Below are positions 33,637 through 44,008 of a DNA stretch of 64,000 bases, in pieces. The DNA is from Flavobacterium sp. SH_e (GTDB taxonomy: Bacteria > Bacteroidota > Bacteroidia > Flavobacteriales > Flavobacteriaceae), in contig NZ_JAOVZN010000006.1 in NCBI RefSeq assembly GCF_025717045.1, positions 770,269 to 834,268 of the forward strand, written 5' to 3'. The position numbers were made by a program, and so were the translations under genes. Numbering within the stretch: the stretch's first letter is position 1; the number at the start of each line of letters is the position of its first letter. The notes beneath the pieces were generated by a model that was not told the DNA's origin, ran no database searches, and saw nothing but the letters and a program-made list of their open reading frames with translations.

Positions 33637-35067
33637 ATGAAAAATTTATCTAATTATAGAAAAATGAATTCGATACTACAGCACGATCTAAACGATTTTG
33701 AAAATATCCTGCATACCACAAAACAACACGGAATTAATTTTTTAAATAATCTCGAAAATATTCCAACTACAAATAATTATTCCATTGATCCTAAAAAAGA
33801 ATTGAACGAACTTGGATTAGGTTCGTTAGGAGCTTTAGAAGAATTTAAAAAAAGATTAGAACCTTTATTGGTTTCTTCGCCAGGAGCGCGTTATTGGGGA
33901 TTTGTAACTGGCGGCTCTACACCAGCTTCTATTGCAGGTGATTGGCTAGCTTCTGTTTACGATCAAAATACACAGGCTACGACTTCTCAAGGCGGAAATT
34001 CGGCTTTAATAGAATTTGAAACTATTCATTTATTATTGCAATTGTTAGGATTGCCAGATACCTTTTTAGGCGGTTTTGTTACTGGTGCGACAATGTCAAA
34101 TTTTACTTGTTTGGGTGTTGCTAGACAATGGTTTGGAAAACAGCTTGAAAAAGATTTTGCTAAAAACGGAATTTCGGAAACCATCAATATATTAACAGCG
34201 ACTCCTCATTCTTCTTCAATAAAAGCATTGTCAATGTTAGGAATTGGAAGTCAGAATTACACCACTGTCAAAACAATAGAAGGCAATCGTGAGGCTATTG
34301 ATATTGTCGATTTAGAAGAAAATATTAAGAAATTAAACGGAAAACCATTTATTCTAATTTCGAGTGCAGGAACTGTAAATACTGCAGATTTTGATGATTT
34401 TGAAGCTATTTCAAAGTTGAAAGAAAAATATAAATTCTGGTGGCATATTGATGCTGCTTTTGGAGGTTTTGCAGCGGTTTCAGATAAGTACAAACATTTG
34501 GTAGAAGGATGGGAAGGCGCTGATAGTGTCACAATTGATTGTCATAAATGGCTTAATGTTCCTTATGAAAGTGCTTTTTATTTAATTAAAAAAGAACATA
34601 TAAACCTTCAGATTGAGACATTTCAAAATTCAAATGCTCCTTATTTAGGAAACCCGTTAGAGAATTTTAATTATTTAAACGTTCTACCAGAAAATTCGCG
34701 TCGTTTGAGAGCTTTGCCAGTTTGGTTTTCTTTGACAGCTTATGGCAAAGAAGGATTTTGTGATATTGTTGAAAAAAGTGCATCTCTGGCACTTCATTTT
34801 GGGAATGCACTTATTGAAGATGGGAACTTCGAGCTTTTGGCTCCAATTCGTTTAAATAATGTTTGTTTTACGTTAAAAGGAGATGAAAATCAAAATAATG
34901 TTGCTCAATTTTTAACCAAACTCAATGACAGAGGAAAGGTATTTATGACGCCAACTTTTTATGAAAACCGAAAAGGAATTAGAGCTTCTTTTGTTAATTG
35001 GAGAACAACAGAAAATGATGTTAAAATTGTAATCCAAGAAATGCGAGATGTAGTCTCAGAGTTCTAA
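33637..35067 (+). CDS. PLP-dependent group II decarboxylase
   Basis: A 476-residue protein of the pyridoxal-dependent decarboxylase family (glutamate/aromatic/aspartate decarboxylases). The PLP lysine is in DCHKWLNVPYESAF; WWHIDAAFGGF holds the Asp that binds the PLP nitrogen. It lies alone between a T9SS cargo gene and the siderophore operon. Substrate is not clear from sequence; glutamate, aspartate and diaminobutyrate are all known in the family. ATG 33664 is an alternative start. Confidence 0.88.
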   Translation: MKNLSNYRKMNSILQHDLNDFENILHTTKQHGINFLNNLENIPTTNNYSIDPKKELNELGLGSLGALEEFKKRLEPLLVSSPGARYWGFVTGGSTPASIAGDWLASVYDQNTQATTSQGGNSALIEFETIHLLLQLLGLPDTFLGGFVTGATMSNFTCLGVARQWFGKQLEKDFAKNGISETINILTATPHSSSIKALSMLGIGSQNYTTVKTIEGNREAIDIVDLEENIKKLNGKPFILISSAGTVNTADFDDFEAISKLKEKYKFWWHIDAAFGGFAAVSDKYKHLVEGWEGADSVTIDCHKWLNVPYESAFYLIKKEHINLQIETFQNSNAPYLGNPLENFNYLNVLPENSRRLRALPVWFSLTAYGKEGFCDIVEKSASLALHFGNALIEDGNFELLAPIRLNNVCFTLKGDENQNNVAQFLTKLNDRGKVFMTPTFYENRKGIRASFVNWRTTENDVKIVIQEMRDVVSEF

Positions 35068-35093
35068 TAGAGCGGTTTGCATATTTATAAACG

Positions 35094-35128
35094 AAGTCCT
35101 GTTTTCAACCGAAACGGGACTTTTTTTT
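35094..35128 (+). terminator. Terminator after the decarboxylase gene
   Basis: AAGTCCTGTTT (35094-35104) pairs with AAACGGGACTT (35112-35122) with one T-G pair, followed by T residues. Confidence 0.85.
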
Positions 35129-35278
35129 AATTTTTTTGTAAGTTTTTTAATAAAATGCTTTTCCTTATTTAGAATCTTTAAAATTAATTTTTAAGTAAAA
35201 TTTAATCTAATCTTAATTTAATCTTAAGAAATCTTTCTTTTTTTGAAGATATCAAATTTTTATCGTTAATAATAATGC

Positions 35279-35299
35279 TTATTTAGAATAATTAAAAAC
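35279..35299. promoter_or_regulatory. Possible Fur-type operator before the TonB receptor operon
   Basis: TTATTTAGAATAATTAAAAA is an AT-rich imperfect palindrome (TTTAGAA / AATTAAA) about 65 bases before the TonB receptor start, and resembles Fur boxes. Since the DNA is very AT-rich, the evidence is weak. Confidence 0.25.
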
Positions 35300-35364
35300 A
35301 ATTTGCATAAAGAGGTTTTAGAATTTATTTTTGGGGCAATTAAATTCCAAACTCATTTTTTAAA

Positions 35365-37731
35365 ATGCAAATTAAAAGAATTGTAATCTTGATGCTGATT
35401 CTCCTTTCTTCAATTCAAGGTTTTTCGCAAAAAGGTAAGGTAGTTTTAAACGGAGTAATTTTCGCTGATAACGGCCAGCCAACAGAAGGTGTTTCTGTGG
35501 CATTAAAAGGAACAAACTACGCAGCATTGACTAATGCAAACGGAGAATATGAAATTACTGCCGAGCCAGGTAATTATACTTTAATGGTTAATTATGTAGG
35601 CTACAAGTCGAAACAAACAAAAATCAATTTACAATCTAACCAAACTGCACCAAACATTACAATTGAGGAAGATATGGCAGCTTTGGACGAAGTTCAAATT
35701 AAAAGTAAAACTAAAGTTGAGCGTGTTAGAGAACAGCCTTTTAATATTACTGCTGTTGACTTAAAAATTGTTCAAAATACTTCTGCAGATTTAAATCAGG
35801 TATTAAATAGAACTACAGGGGTTCGTGTTAGAGAAACAGGAGGGATGGGTTCTGATTTTAATTTTTCTTTAAACGGATTCTCAGGAAATCAAGTTAAATT
35901 TTTCATGGATGGTATTCCAATTGATAATTACGGATCTTCTTTTACACTGAATAATATACCTGTTAACTTGGCAGAGCGTATTGAAGTTTATAAAGGAGTC
36001 GTTCCTGTGGAATTAGGAAGTGATGCTTTGGGAGGTGCAATAAATATCATTACAAATCAATCGGTAAAACGTTATGTTGATGCTTCTTACAGTATTGGTT
36101 CTTTCAACACACATAAATTAGCAATCAATACACGATTTAGTGGTAAAAAAGGCTTTGTAGCAAACATTAATGCTTTTGGAAATTATTCTGATAATAGCTA
36201 TAAAGTTGATGTTAGTGTAGCCGATGCAAATGGAAATTTTGGCCCAGTACAAGCCTACAAGCATTTTCATGATGGCTATAAATCGGGAGCAATTATTGGA
36301 GAAGTCGGAGTAAAAGACAAGAAATACGCTGATTATCTGGTTTTAGGAATGATGGTTTCTGGTAACAAAAAAGAAATACAGACAGGAGCAACTATGCAAA
36401 ATGTTGTTGGTGATGCTTTTAAAGATAGTAAAGCATTCGTTCCTACTCTTAAATATAGAAAAGCAGGTCTTTTTACTAAAGATTTATCTTTAAATTTAAT
36501 TGCTTCATATAATATTGTTAACAGCCGATCTGTAGATACTTCTTCTTATAGGTATAAATGGGATGGAAGCCGTACTTACAATGTATTAAGTAATAGCGGA
36601 GAGATAAATCGTGAAAAAACTATTTATGTTTTTGATGATAAATCATTTCAGGCCAATACTAATTTCAAATATGATTTGAATGACAAACAATATTTAGCAT
36701 TTAACTATTCTGTTAATAATTTAAAACGTAACGAAGAAGAAGAATACAGAGCAGATGCGCCTAAACCAGGTTCGCCAACTTTGAATAAAAATATTTTAGG
36801 ATTATCGTACAACTTAGCTGCTTTTGATCGAAAATTATCTGTTATCGCATTTGGTAAAAAATACTTTTTAAATAGCAGAATGATTGATGTTGTAGATGAT
36901 TATGCTGATGAAAAAGAATATACGGTCATAAATAGTTCATTTAACGATTGGGGTTATGGAACAGCATTAGCTTATTTTTTGACTAGTGAAATTCAATTAA
37001 AAGTATCTTACGAACACGCTTTTCGTCTTCCAACTGCTGAAGAAATGTTAGGAGATGGTCTTACAATCTTACCAGCAATCGAATTGGTTCCAGAAGAAAG
37101 CGACAATTTCAATGCAGGATTTATCTTTAAGCAATCTTATGCTATAAATTCATTTGGCTTTCAAGGAAACTTCATTTATAGAAATGCGAAAAACTTTATT
37201 AGAAGTAAACCAGAAGGAGCATTGGCTATATACTCAAACTTAGCCGATGTGAGAGTTACAGGTTTTGATGGTGCATTCAATTATGGATACAAAAACTGGT
37301 TGACTTTCGAAATAAATGCAACATACCAAAAATCACTTAACCAAGGAGATTTTGATCCGCCTTGGACAAATATCAAAAATGACTACAAAGGGACTCAAAT
37401 TGAGAATATTCCAATTTTTTATGGTAATGCCAATTTAGGTTTCAATTTTAAAAATATTAGAACTTCTGGAGATAATCTAAGTTTTAATTTATTCGCAAAT
37501 TACATTGGAGAGTATTACCTAAAATCAACAAAAAATGGTGATCCAAGTACGAGAAGAACTATCCCTGAACAATTTACACAAAGTATAGCTACCGCTTATG
37601 TTTTTGGAAAAGGAAGATATAATGTAGGTTTAGAATGCAACAATATTACCGACAAAAAAGTATATGACTACTTCATGGTACAAAAGCCAGGAAGATCATT
37701 TACAGTTAAGTTCAGATACTTTATAAACTAA
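35365..37731 (+). CDS. TonB-dependent outer-membrane receptor
   Basis: A 788-residue receptor: signal peptide ending GFSQ, carboxypeptidase-regulatory-like domain (about 25-110; GVSVALKGTNYAALTNANGE), plug domain (about 115-230; RTTGVRVRETGG and VYKGVVPVELGSDALGGAIN), and a 22-strand-type barrel ending in phenylalanine-rich sequence (FTVKFRYF). It is followed by a DUF4374 lipoprotein and a PepSY membrane protein, an arrangement typical of siderophore or heme-like uptake. The ligand is unknown. Confidence 0.94.
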   Translation: MQIKRIVILMLILLSSIQGFSQKGKVVLNGVIFADNGQPTEGVSVALKGTNYAALTNANGEYEITAEPGNYTLMVNYVGYKSKQTKINLQSNQTAPNITIEEDMAALDEVQIKSKTKVERVREQPFNITAVDLKIVQNTSADLNQVLNRTTGVRVRETGGMGSDFNFSLNGFSGNQVKFFMDGIPIDNYGSSFTLNNIPVNLAERIEVYKGVVPVELGSDALGGAINIITNQSVKRYVDASYSIGSFNTHKLAINTRFSGKKGFVANINAFGNYSDNSYKVDVSVADANGNFGPVQAYKHFHDGYKSGAIIGEVGVKDKKYADYLVLGMMVSGNKKEIQTGATMQNVVGDAFKDSKAFVPTLKYRKAGLFTKDLSLNLIASYNIVNSRSVDTSSYRYKWDGSRTYNVLSNSGEINREKTIYVFDDKSFQANTNFKYDLNDKQYLAFNYSVNNLKRNEEEEYRADAPKPGSPTLNKNILGLSYNLAAFDRKLSVIAFGKKYFLNSRMIDVVDDYADEKEYTVINSSFNDWGYGTALAYFLTSEIQLKVSYEHAFRLPTAEEMLGDGLTILPAIELVPEESDNFNAGFIFKQSYAINSFGFQGNFIYRNAKNFIRSKPEGALAIYSNLADVRVTGFDGAFNYGYKNWLTFEINATYQKSLNQGDFDPPWTNIKNDYKGTQIENIPIFYGNANLGFNFKNIRTSGDNLSFNLFANYIGEYYLKSTKNGDPSTRRTIPEQFTQSIATAYVFGKGRYNVGLECNNITDKKVYDYFMVQKPGRSFTVKFRYFIN

Positions 37732-37757
37732 ATAAATAATTCTTAAATTTTAAAACG

Positions 37758-38984
37758 ATGATAACAAGAACTAAAACACTTTTAGCGTTATTCATACTTT
37801 CAGCCGCTACATTTTCATGTAGCAGTGATGATGCTGCACCAGTAGAAAATCCAGCTGATGTAAGTTATGTATTGGCTTACCAAACAAATGATTGGGATAC
37901 ATACATCTGGCAGTTTGAGTCTCTAGACGAAATTATGACTGGAGATATTAACATGGTTGGAAAAGGTATTGAGCAGGCAGCTAGCGCTGGTGTTCCAGTA
38001 GCTAATACATTTTTTGCTCTTTCTGGCGAAAGCGAAGGATCTGTTGGATATTACCTTAATTCTGATGGTATTTTAACAACAAGCAAAAATGTTTTTACAG
38101 GAGATACTTATGCTTACGGAACTACAGATGACGATAAATTAGTTTTAGTTAATTCTCCTTGGGACGCTAGTTCAACTCAAAATGAGTTAATTATTTACGA
38201 TCCTGCAACTGCTAGTATTACAAACCGTAAATATGATGATTTTGCAATCTCTAACGGACACTTTTTATGGCCAACTAGTGTAAACGTATCTGGAGACAAA
38301 CTTTTCGTATCTACATTTGAGCGTGATGCAGCTTGGAAACTTTATAATGGAGCTGCGGTTGTAAAAGTTTACGACTATCCGTCTTTAACGTATGTAAAAA
38401 CTATTACAGATTCTCGTACAACTACAATTGGACAATACTATACAAATACAGGTATGGTACAAACAGAATCTGGTGACATCTATACATTCTCTTCAAACTC
38501 TCGTACGGCAGGTTATGCTGCAACAACTGGACACTCAGGAATTCTAAGAATCAAAAAAGGACAATCAGAATTTGATTCTTCTTATTTCTTTGATATCGAG
38601 GCAAGTTCTCTTAGCGGAAGAGTGGTATCTGCATATCCTGTTGGAGGAGAGAAAGTATTAATTAACTATATTCCTGCTTCAATTGATGCTGACCAAGGAA
38701 ACTGGAGTTTCTTAAACTATGGAACATTTGCATTTAAATGTGCTATTTTAGATTTAAGCACAAAATCAATTACACAAGTTACTAACTTACCAGATCACGC
38801 TGGAGATAACTACTATGGGTTTGGAAGTGCTTTCACAGAAAATGGAAAAATCTACAAAAGTTTTGTAACAAATGATGAAGGGCGTGTTTACCAAATTGAT
38901 GTTAACACAGGTGTAGCTGTAAAAGGAGCTGTAATTACTGGAGGTGTAAACTTACCTGCAATCACTAAATTGAAAAAACAATAA
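37758..38984 (+). CDS. DUF4374 family lipoprotein
   Basis: A 408-residue lipoprotein with lipobox TFSCSSDD near residue 21 and beta-propeller-like content, matching DUF4374 proteins that accompany TonB receptors in Bacteroidetes. It is 26 bases after the receptor gene and likely cooperates in binding or handling the transported ligand on the cell surface. The exact role is unknown. Confidence 0.85.
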   Translation: MITRTKTLLALFILSAATFSCSSDDAAPVENPADVSYVLAYQTNDWDTYIWQFESLDEIMTGDINMVGKGIEQAASAGVPVANTFFALSGESEGSVGYYLNSDGILTTSKNVFTGDTYAYGTTDDDKLVLVNSPWDASSTQNELIIYDPATASITNRKYDDFAISNGHFLWPTSVNVSGDKLFVSTFERDAAWKLYNGAAVVKVYDYPSLTYVKTITDSRTTTIGQYYTNTGMVQTESGDIYTFSSNSRTAGYAATTGHSGILRIKKGQSEFDSSYFFDIEASSLSGRVVSAYPVGGEKVLINYIPASIDADQGNWSFLNYGTFAFKCAILDLSTKSITQVTNLPDHAGDNYYGFGSAFTENGKIYKSFVTNDEGRVYQIDVNTGVAVKGAVITGGVNLPAITKLKKQ

Positions 38985-39088
38985 TAAGAAAGATTAAAAT
39001 TTAATTTTTCTATCAAAAACACCATATAATCATTGTTCTAAAGGCAGTGATTATATGGTTTTGTTATGTTTATAAACTTTTAATAATA

Positions 39089-40243
39089 ATGAACAAACAA
39101 TCACCAAAAACAAAATCAAAAGAAAAATCAGGTCTCAGCAAAGTAAATGCCTGGCTTCACTTATGGCTCGGACTTGCATCTGGAATTGTGGTTTTTATAA
39201 TGGGAATTACAGGCTGTATTTTGGTTTTTGAACACGAAATAAAAGAACTGACTTCGCCTTGGTTAAAAGTAGAAGCTCAAAGTCCAGACGAAGTATTAAA
39301 GCCTTCAAAAATTTACGCCTCAGTTAAAAATGCGCTACCAAATAAAGAAATTCACGGTGTATGGTATAATGGTTTAGATAAAACAATAAAAGTAGATATT
39401 GAATCGGATTCTTTGATTTATGTAAATCCTTATAACGGAAAAATAACTGGAATGGTTGATCACGAAGATTTTTTCCATGAAATTGATGAAGGTCACCGCT
39501 ATTTATGGCTCGGCAAAGAACTTGGAACAACTATTACTTCTTGGGCGACTTTGATTTTCTTTTTTCTATTAATCAGCGGAATCATTCTTTGGTTTCCAAA
39601 AAAATGGAACAAAACCACAATTAACAGTAGTTTTAAGATCAAATGGAACGCACGTTTCAAAAGATTAAATTATGACCTGCATAATGTTTTAGGATTCTAT
39701 ACGCTTCTTTTAGCATTTTTAATTGCATTGACAGGTTTAATTATGAGTTTTCATTGGGTACGCGAAAGTACGTATTGGATAACGGGAGGTTTTGCCAATG
39801 AAAAGGAAAAGAAAGAAGTTGTTGCAGAAATTAAACCAGATACTCTTTCAAAACCTAAATATGATATGTTAACTTCTGCAGATCTTATTTTTGATAAAGT
39901 TCGAAAGGAAATTGCAAAAGAAAATAAAGAAGCTGTAATTATCCATTTTCCAGACGAACCAAAAGAGAGTTTTTATGCTTGTACCGATATGCACAACGGA
40001 AATTGGAGAGATTTGTACTTCGATCAGAAAACATTAGAAATGCTTCCAAATTCAAAGAAATATATAGGAGAAGAGAAATTCCACGATTGGATGAGCCGTT
40101 CTAATTACAGTCTTCACGTTGGAGCAATTGGCGGATTAACAACTAAAATTATCTATTTTACAGCAAGTTTAATCTGCGCTAGTTTACCAATTACAGGTTT
40201 TTATATTTGGTGGGGAAGAAAGAAAAAAACGAAGAAAAACTAA
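39089..40243 (+). CDS. PepSY-associated membrane protein (iron uptake type)
   Basis: A 384-residue inner-membrane protein with four transmembrane segments (about GIVVFIMGITGCILVF, TSWATLIFFFLLISGIIL, FYTLLLAFLIALTGLIM and IIYFTASLICASLPITGFYI). Such proteins accompany siderophore receptors and may act as ferric-siderophore reductases. It ends the operon. ATG 39089 is preferred over an upstream in-frame start at 39047 that would add non-conserved residues. Confidence 0.88.
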   Translation: MNKQSPKTKSKEKSGLSKVNAWLHLWLGLASGIVVFIMGITGCILVFEHEIKELTSPWLKVEAQSPDEVLKPSKIYASVKNALPNKEIHGVWYNGLDKTIKVDIESDSLIYVNPYNGKITGMVDHEDFFHEIDEGHRYLWLGKELGTTITSWATLIFFFLLISGIILWFPKKWNKTTINSSFKIKWNARFKRLNYDLHNVLGFYTLLLAFLIALTGLIMSFHWVRESTYWITGGFANEKEKKEVVAEIKPDTLSKPKYDMLTSADLIFDKVRKEIAKENKEAVIIHFPDEPKESFYACTDMHNGNWRDLYFDQKTLEMLPNSKKYIGEEKFHDWMSRSNYSLHVGAIGGLTTKIIYFTASLICASLPITGFYIWWGRKKKTKKN

Positions 40244-40330
40244 ACGTTTTAATAATTAAGTCTTAAAGTTTTTTTAAAGGGTATGAACTTTAGAAAGGCT
40301 TTTTTGTGCTTCTACAACCACAAATTTCAA

Positions 40331-40374
40331 ATCCACAATACAAATCTACAATTTACAATCTGAAATCTAAAATG
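40331..40374. repeat. AATCTAAAATC-type intergenic repeat
   Basis: Repeats such as AATCCACAATACAAATC and AATCTGAAATCTAAAATG follow the PepSY gene. Confidence 0.45.
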
Positions 40375-40386
40375 AACTAAATATAG

Positions 40387-40414
40387 AAGAGCCTGTTTGA
40401 AGGAACAGGCTCTT
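40387..40414. terminator. Hairpin between convergent genes
   Basis: AAGAGCCTGTT (40387-40397), loop TGAAGG, AACAGGCTCTT (40404-40414). A perfect 11-bp stem between the PepSY gene and the minus-strand receptor gene; probably terminates both, although the T tract is short. Confidence 0.75.
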
Positions 40415-40459
40415 AACTAACACAAAAAAAACAAAAACAAGGTATTTAAAGAACGAAAT

Positions 40460-42580
40460 TTAAATTCGGTATGTAAATGCAATTGTCGCAATACGATTGT
40501 CGAGATCATATCTTTTGTCGATACTCGTTTGCGCAACTACAGACTTAATGTAGAAATTATTGGTATTGAAAACATCAGTAAAATTCAATTTGATATTTCC
40601 TTTTTTAGCTAAAACTTGTTTAGAAATTCCAATACTAAAATCAAAGAAACCATCTCTTTGGTAAACTCCAAGATTCGATTTTGATTGATATTGTGCATTT
40701 CCTTCAGCTTTCCATGTATCTGTAATAGTGAATGAATTTTGAACACTAACATTTAAAGTCATTATCGGATCAATAGTATTGCTGTTCAATACATCTCCCA
40801 TGAATTTATTTTCAAAAACATTGAATAATGTATTCACAGACCACCATTTATTTAATTCTGATGTATTGGTAATGTTGATTCCATAATTATATGATTTGTC
40901 AACATTTATTTGAGTTGTAACCGTTGTATTCGTGTCTGGATTATAATTGTACACTTCCGTGAAAACATCTTTGGTGCTATTGAAATAAACAGAAGCCATA
41001 AAACTACTTTTCCAAGCATAACCAATTTCCATTGCATGCGTAATCTCTGGAATCAAATTTGGATTTCCCTGCGAATAATTGAATGAATCATCATAAAAAC
41101 GAAACGGATTCAAATCGAACTGACTTGGTCTATTAATTCTTTTGCTGTAAGAAGCATGCGCAGAATGGTTATTTGTGAATTCATATTTTAAAGAAAGACT
41201 CGGAAACCATTTCAAATAATCGTCCTTGTGTTCTTCATTCAAAGTCTTCTGATCAATGTTGATTGCCGTATATTCACTTCTTAAACCAACTTGAATATTC
41301 AGTTTTTCTAACTGATGTTTATAATTCGCGTAAGCGGCATAAATCTGTTCGTTATATTCAAAATGATTGGTCGAATTAAAATCAATCAACCATTCATTAT
41401 TTTCATAATATTCATAAACAGAAGGATTATCATTGTTTTTAATGCTGGCTTTAAAACCCCATTCCATAGATTGTTTTTCCTTAAACGGATTCACAAAATC
41501 GACTTTTCCTGTAAAAACTTTCAATTGAGAAGGAATATATCCGCGGCGATCATTTACAACGGTTGCGTTTACGGTATTATCTGCACTCTGAAATTGTTTT
41601 GATCTAAACTTTGAAGTTTCGTATTCAAAATCAAAATTCATATTTTTTCCTTCCTCATTAAATTTATGTGTGCCAGAAAATGCATAAGTATAATCATTCC
41701 ATTTTTCTTTGCTGTCATTATAAGTCAAAGCATCAAATGTTGGCTGATTTGAGGTATTAAAAACCGTATTTGTTCCATCAGCCATATTTTCATAGCGTCC
41801 GATTTTAGCATCAACATAAACTTCTAAATTCGTTTTAGGAGAAACTTCGTATTGAGTTCCAATTTTAAAATTGTTCGAAGTTAAAGGTTCATCGGTAATA
41901 GAAGTTTGATGATTGGTAGAAGCAATCTGCTGACGAGTCAAATCGGTATATTGAATTTGATTGAATCCTTTGTGCTCTTCTTCGCCACGGAAAGTATAAC
42001 TGTAATTTCCGAAAACGCCCCATTTATCTTTATTATAATTTAAATTAAAGCCAGAATTTGTTCTGTTTTTTCGTCCTCTTCCATAACTGGCAAAAGCAGT
42101 TCCTTTTAAACCAGAAGCATTTGGCTTTTTCAAAATAATATTAATAATTCCAGCTTTTCCAGCCGCATCATATTTAGATGAAGGATTTGTAATAACTTCG
42201 ATTTGTTTAATATTTGATGAAGTAGTAGCTTTTAAATAATTAGCTAATTCTTTCTGAGAAAGCTGTGTCAGTTTTCCGTTTATCATAACGGCAACACCTT
42301 GCTGTCCGCGAATAGATAAATCGCCGTCTTGTGAAACCACAACGCCAGGTGCGCGTGATAAAACATCAAGAGCAGTTCCGCCTTCAGAAACGATGCTGTT
42401 TTCAACATTAAAAACAAGGCGGTCAGATTTTTGAGTATATAAAACTTTCTTTTTAGAGATCACTATTTCATCTAGAGCTGTTATCGTTGTTTCTACAATA
42501 CTATCAGTTTCTTTTTCTGTTTGAGAATATCCATCATATACCGAAAAAGCAAGCATAAGAGAGGTTATAATTTTTTTCAT
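40460..42580 (-). CDS. TonB-receptor-like outer-membrane beta-barrel protein
   Basis: A 706-residue outer-membrane protein of the beta-barrel family without the usual carboxypeptidase-like N-domain. It has a signal peptide ending in DGYSQ, then a plug (EGGTALDVLSRAPGVVVSQD, KQIEVITNPSSKYDAAGKAG) and a long barrel with aromatic-rich strands ending TIAFTYRI. Such proteins often replace classic receptors in Flavobacteria. The substrate is unknown. It stands alone with its own promoter region (42581-42895). Confidence 0.88.
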   Translation of the reverse strand: MKKIITSLMLAFSVYDGYSQTEKETDSIVETTITALDEIVISKKKVLYTQKSDRLVFNVENSIVSEGGTALDVLSRAPGVVVSQDGDLSIRGQQGVAVMINGKLTQLSQKELANYLKATTSSNIKQIEVITNPSSKYDAAGKAGIINIILKKPNASGLKGTAFASYGRGRKNRTNSGFNLNYNKDKWGVFGNYSYTFRGEEEHKGFNQIQYTDLTRQQIASTNHQTSITDEPLTSNNFKIGTQYEVSPKTNLEVYVDAKIGRYENMADGTNTVFNTSNQPTFDALTYNDSKEKWNDYTYAFSGTHKFNEEGKNMNFDFEYETSKFRSKQFQSADNTVNATVVNDRRGYIPSQLKVFTGKVDFVNPFKEKQSMEWGFKASIKNNDNPSVYEYYENNEWLIDFNSTNHFEYNEQIYAAYANYKHQLEKLNIQVGLRSEYTAINIDQKTLNEEHKDDYLKWFPSLSLKYEFTNNHSAHASYSKRINRPSQFDLNPFRFYDDSFNYSQGNPNLIPEITHAMEIGYAWKSSFMASVYFNSTKDVFTEVYNYNPDTNTTVTTQINVDKSYNYGINITNTSELNKWWSVNTLFNVFENKFMGDVLNSNTIDPIMTLNVSVQNSFTITDTWKAEGNAQYQSKSNLGVYQRDGFFDFSIGISKQVLAKKGNIKLNFTDVFNTNNFYIKSVVAQTSIDKRYDLDNRIATIAFTYRI

Positions 42581-42963
42581 GTTGTTTTAAATTTGGCCTA
42601 TTCTAAACCTAGATTTAGAAATGTAATCTTTGTAATTTTTTTAAATCAGAATTTATTGCAGTACAATTTTTTCTAATTTGTCTGAAAACACTTTTTGAAG
42701 ATTTAATGCTTGATTTGAAACAATAGAAATAATTTTTTTAAGAGTGTGGAGTGTACGTAACATACCTTGGCATTTAAAGTTTGATTTGCCAAATATATAA
42801 CTATTTATAATAAGTCTAAATAAAAATAGAAATTAATTTTTCAGAAAAAGCTTTAATTTGCTGATTTGTAGAAGAAAGAAGAAGAAATAAAATTGAAAAG
42901 CGGTTTGTTTTATTTAAAAACAAACCGCTTTTCTAACTGAAAACCGTGACTGCGACTGAAAAC
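42581..42963. other. Intergenic region between barrel-protein gene and gldA
   Basis: The first 315 bases hold the 5' region of the minus-strand barrel-protein gene; TATATTTG on the minus strand (42797-42790) is a possible -7 element, giving a leader of about 200 bases. The rest holds the gldA terminator at 42897-42934. I see no gene. Confidence 0.6.
42897..42934 (-). terminator. gldA terminator
   Basis: AAAGCGGTTTGTTTT and AAAACAAACCGCTTT form a strong hairpin around ATTTA; on the minus strand it is followed by T residues. Confidence 0.9.
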
Positions 42964-43860
42964 TTATTTAGTAATTTCTCTAAAAACAGCCTCAAGGTTT
43001 TTATTTTTTTGATTCAGCTGAAGAGTTTTTAAACCATTCGCATTAGCAAAATCAAAAATAGCTGGACGCATATCTTTGTCAGTCACAAAAGTGAGCTCCC
43101 ATGTCATGTCATGAGTATTTACGTACGAAGAAATATTTTCTAGTTTGGCTAAAAGCTGTTCTTCTACTTTGTAATCAAACTCAACTTCAATAACTTGCTC
43201 TTTATCTGCCGTTACTAAATGGTCTAATTTATTGTCTGCAACAATCTGTCCTTTGTCAATAATTATGACACGATCGCAAATTGCTTCAACTTCTTGCATG
43301 ATATGTGTCGATAAAAAAACAGTTTTATTTTTTCCTGCATTTTTAATCACATTACGAATTTCCATTAACTGATTAGGATCCAGACCTGTAGTTGGTTCAT
43401 CCAAAATTAAAACTTCTGGATCGTGAAGTAAAGCATTTGCCAAACCAACACGCTGACGGTATCCTTTAGAAAGCTGACCGATCTTTTTATGGCTCTCTGG
43501 TGTCAGTCCTGTCAGTTGAATTACTTCTTCAATTCTTGATTTTGGCACGTTATAAACATCGGCATTAAATGCCAAATACTCACGAACATACAAATCCAAA
43601 TACAACGGATTATGCTCTGGTAAATATCCGATCGAACGTTGAACAGATTTTGGCTCCGTCATGACATCGTGGCTGTTTACAAGGGCTGAGCCTTCATCTG
43701 CCAATAAATATGTGGTCAAAATTTTCATTAAAGTAGATTTTCCAGCTCCGTTTGGTCCTAAAAATCCGACAATTTCGCCCTTCTCAATTGAAAATGAAAT
43801 TGAATTTAATGCTTTTTGTGTTCCGTAACTTTTTGATATGTTGTTTACTACTATCGACAT
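42964..43860 (-). CDS. gldA: Gliding motility ABC transporter ATP-binding protein
   Basis: A 298-residue ATPase with Walker A GFLGPNGAGKST (about 33-44), signature LSKGYRQRVGLA, Walker B VLILDEPTTGLDP and a switch histidine in LSTHIMQEVEAICD. The C-terminal extension (about 220-298) and overall sequence match GldA, the motor-associated ATP-binding subunit needed for Flavobacterium gliding with GldF/GldG. Those partners are not next to it here. Confidence 0.9.
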   Translation of the reverse strand: MSIVVNNISKSYGTQKALNSISFSIEKGEIVGFLGPNGAGKSTLMKILTTYLLADEGSALVNSHDVMTEPKSVQRSIGYLPEHNPLYLDLYVREYLAFNADVYNVPKSRIEEVIQLTGLTPESHKKIGQLSKGYRQRVGLANALLHDPEVLILDEPTTGLDPNQLMEIRNVIKNAGKNKTVFLSTHIMQEVEAICDRVIIIDKGQIVADNKLDHLVTADKEQVIEVEFDYKVEEQLLAKLENISSYVNTHDMTWELTFVTDKDMRPAIFDFANANGLKTLQLNQKNKNLEAVFREITK

Positions 43861-44008
43861 AGAATTTTTATTTGTTACAAAAGTAACGAGAAATAACCTC
43901 GATTGCTACATTTTGGCATCTAAAGTATTTCTTAAAAAAAATATAAAGTTTCCGATTCACGGCACTGTTGTTGTTAAAGGAAACATAAATTTTAAAAATA
44001 AATCCCAA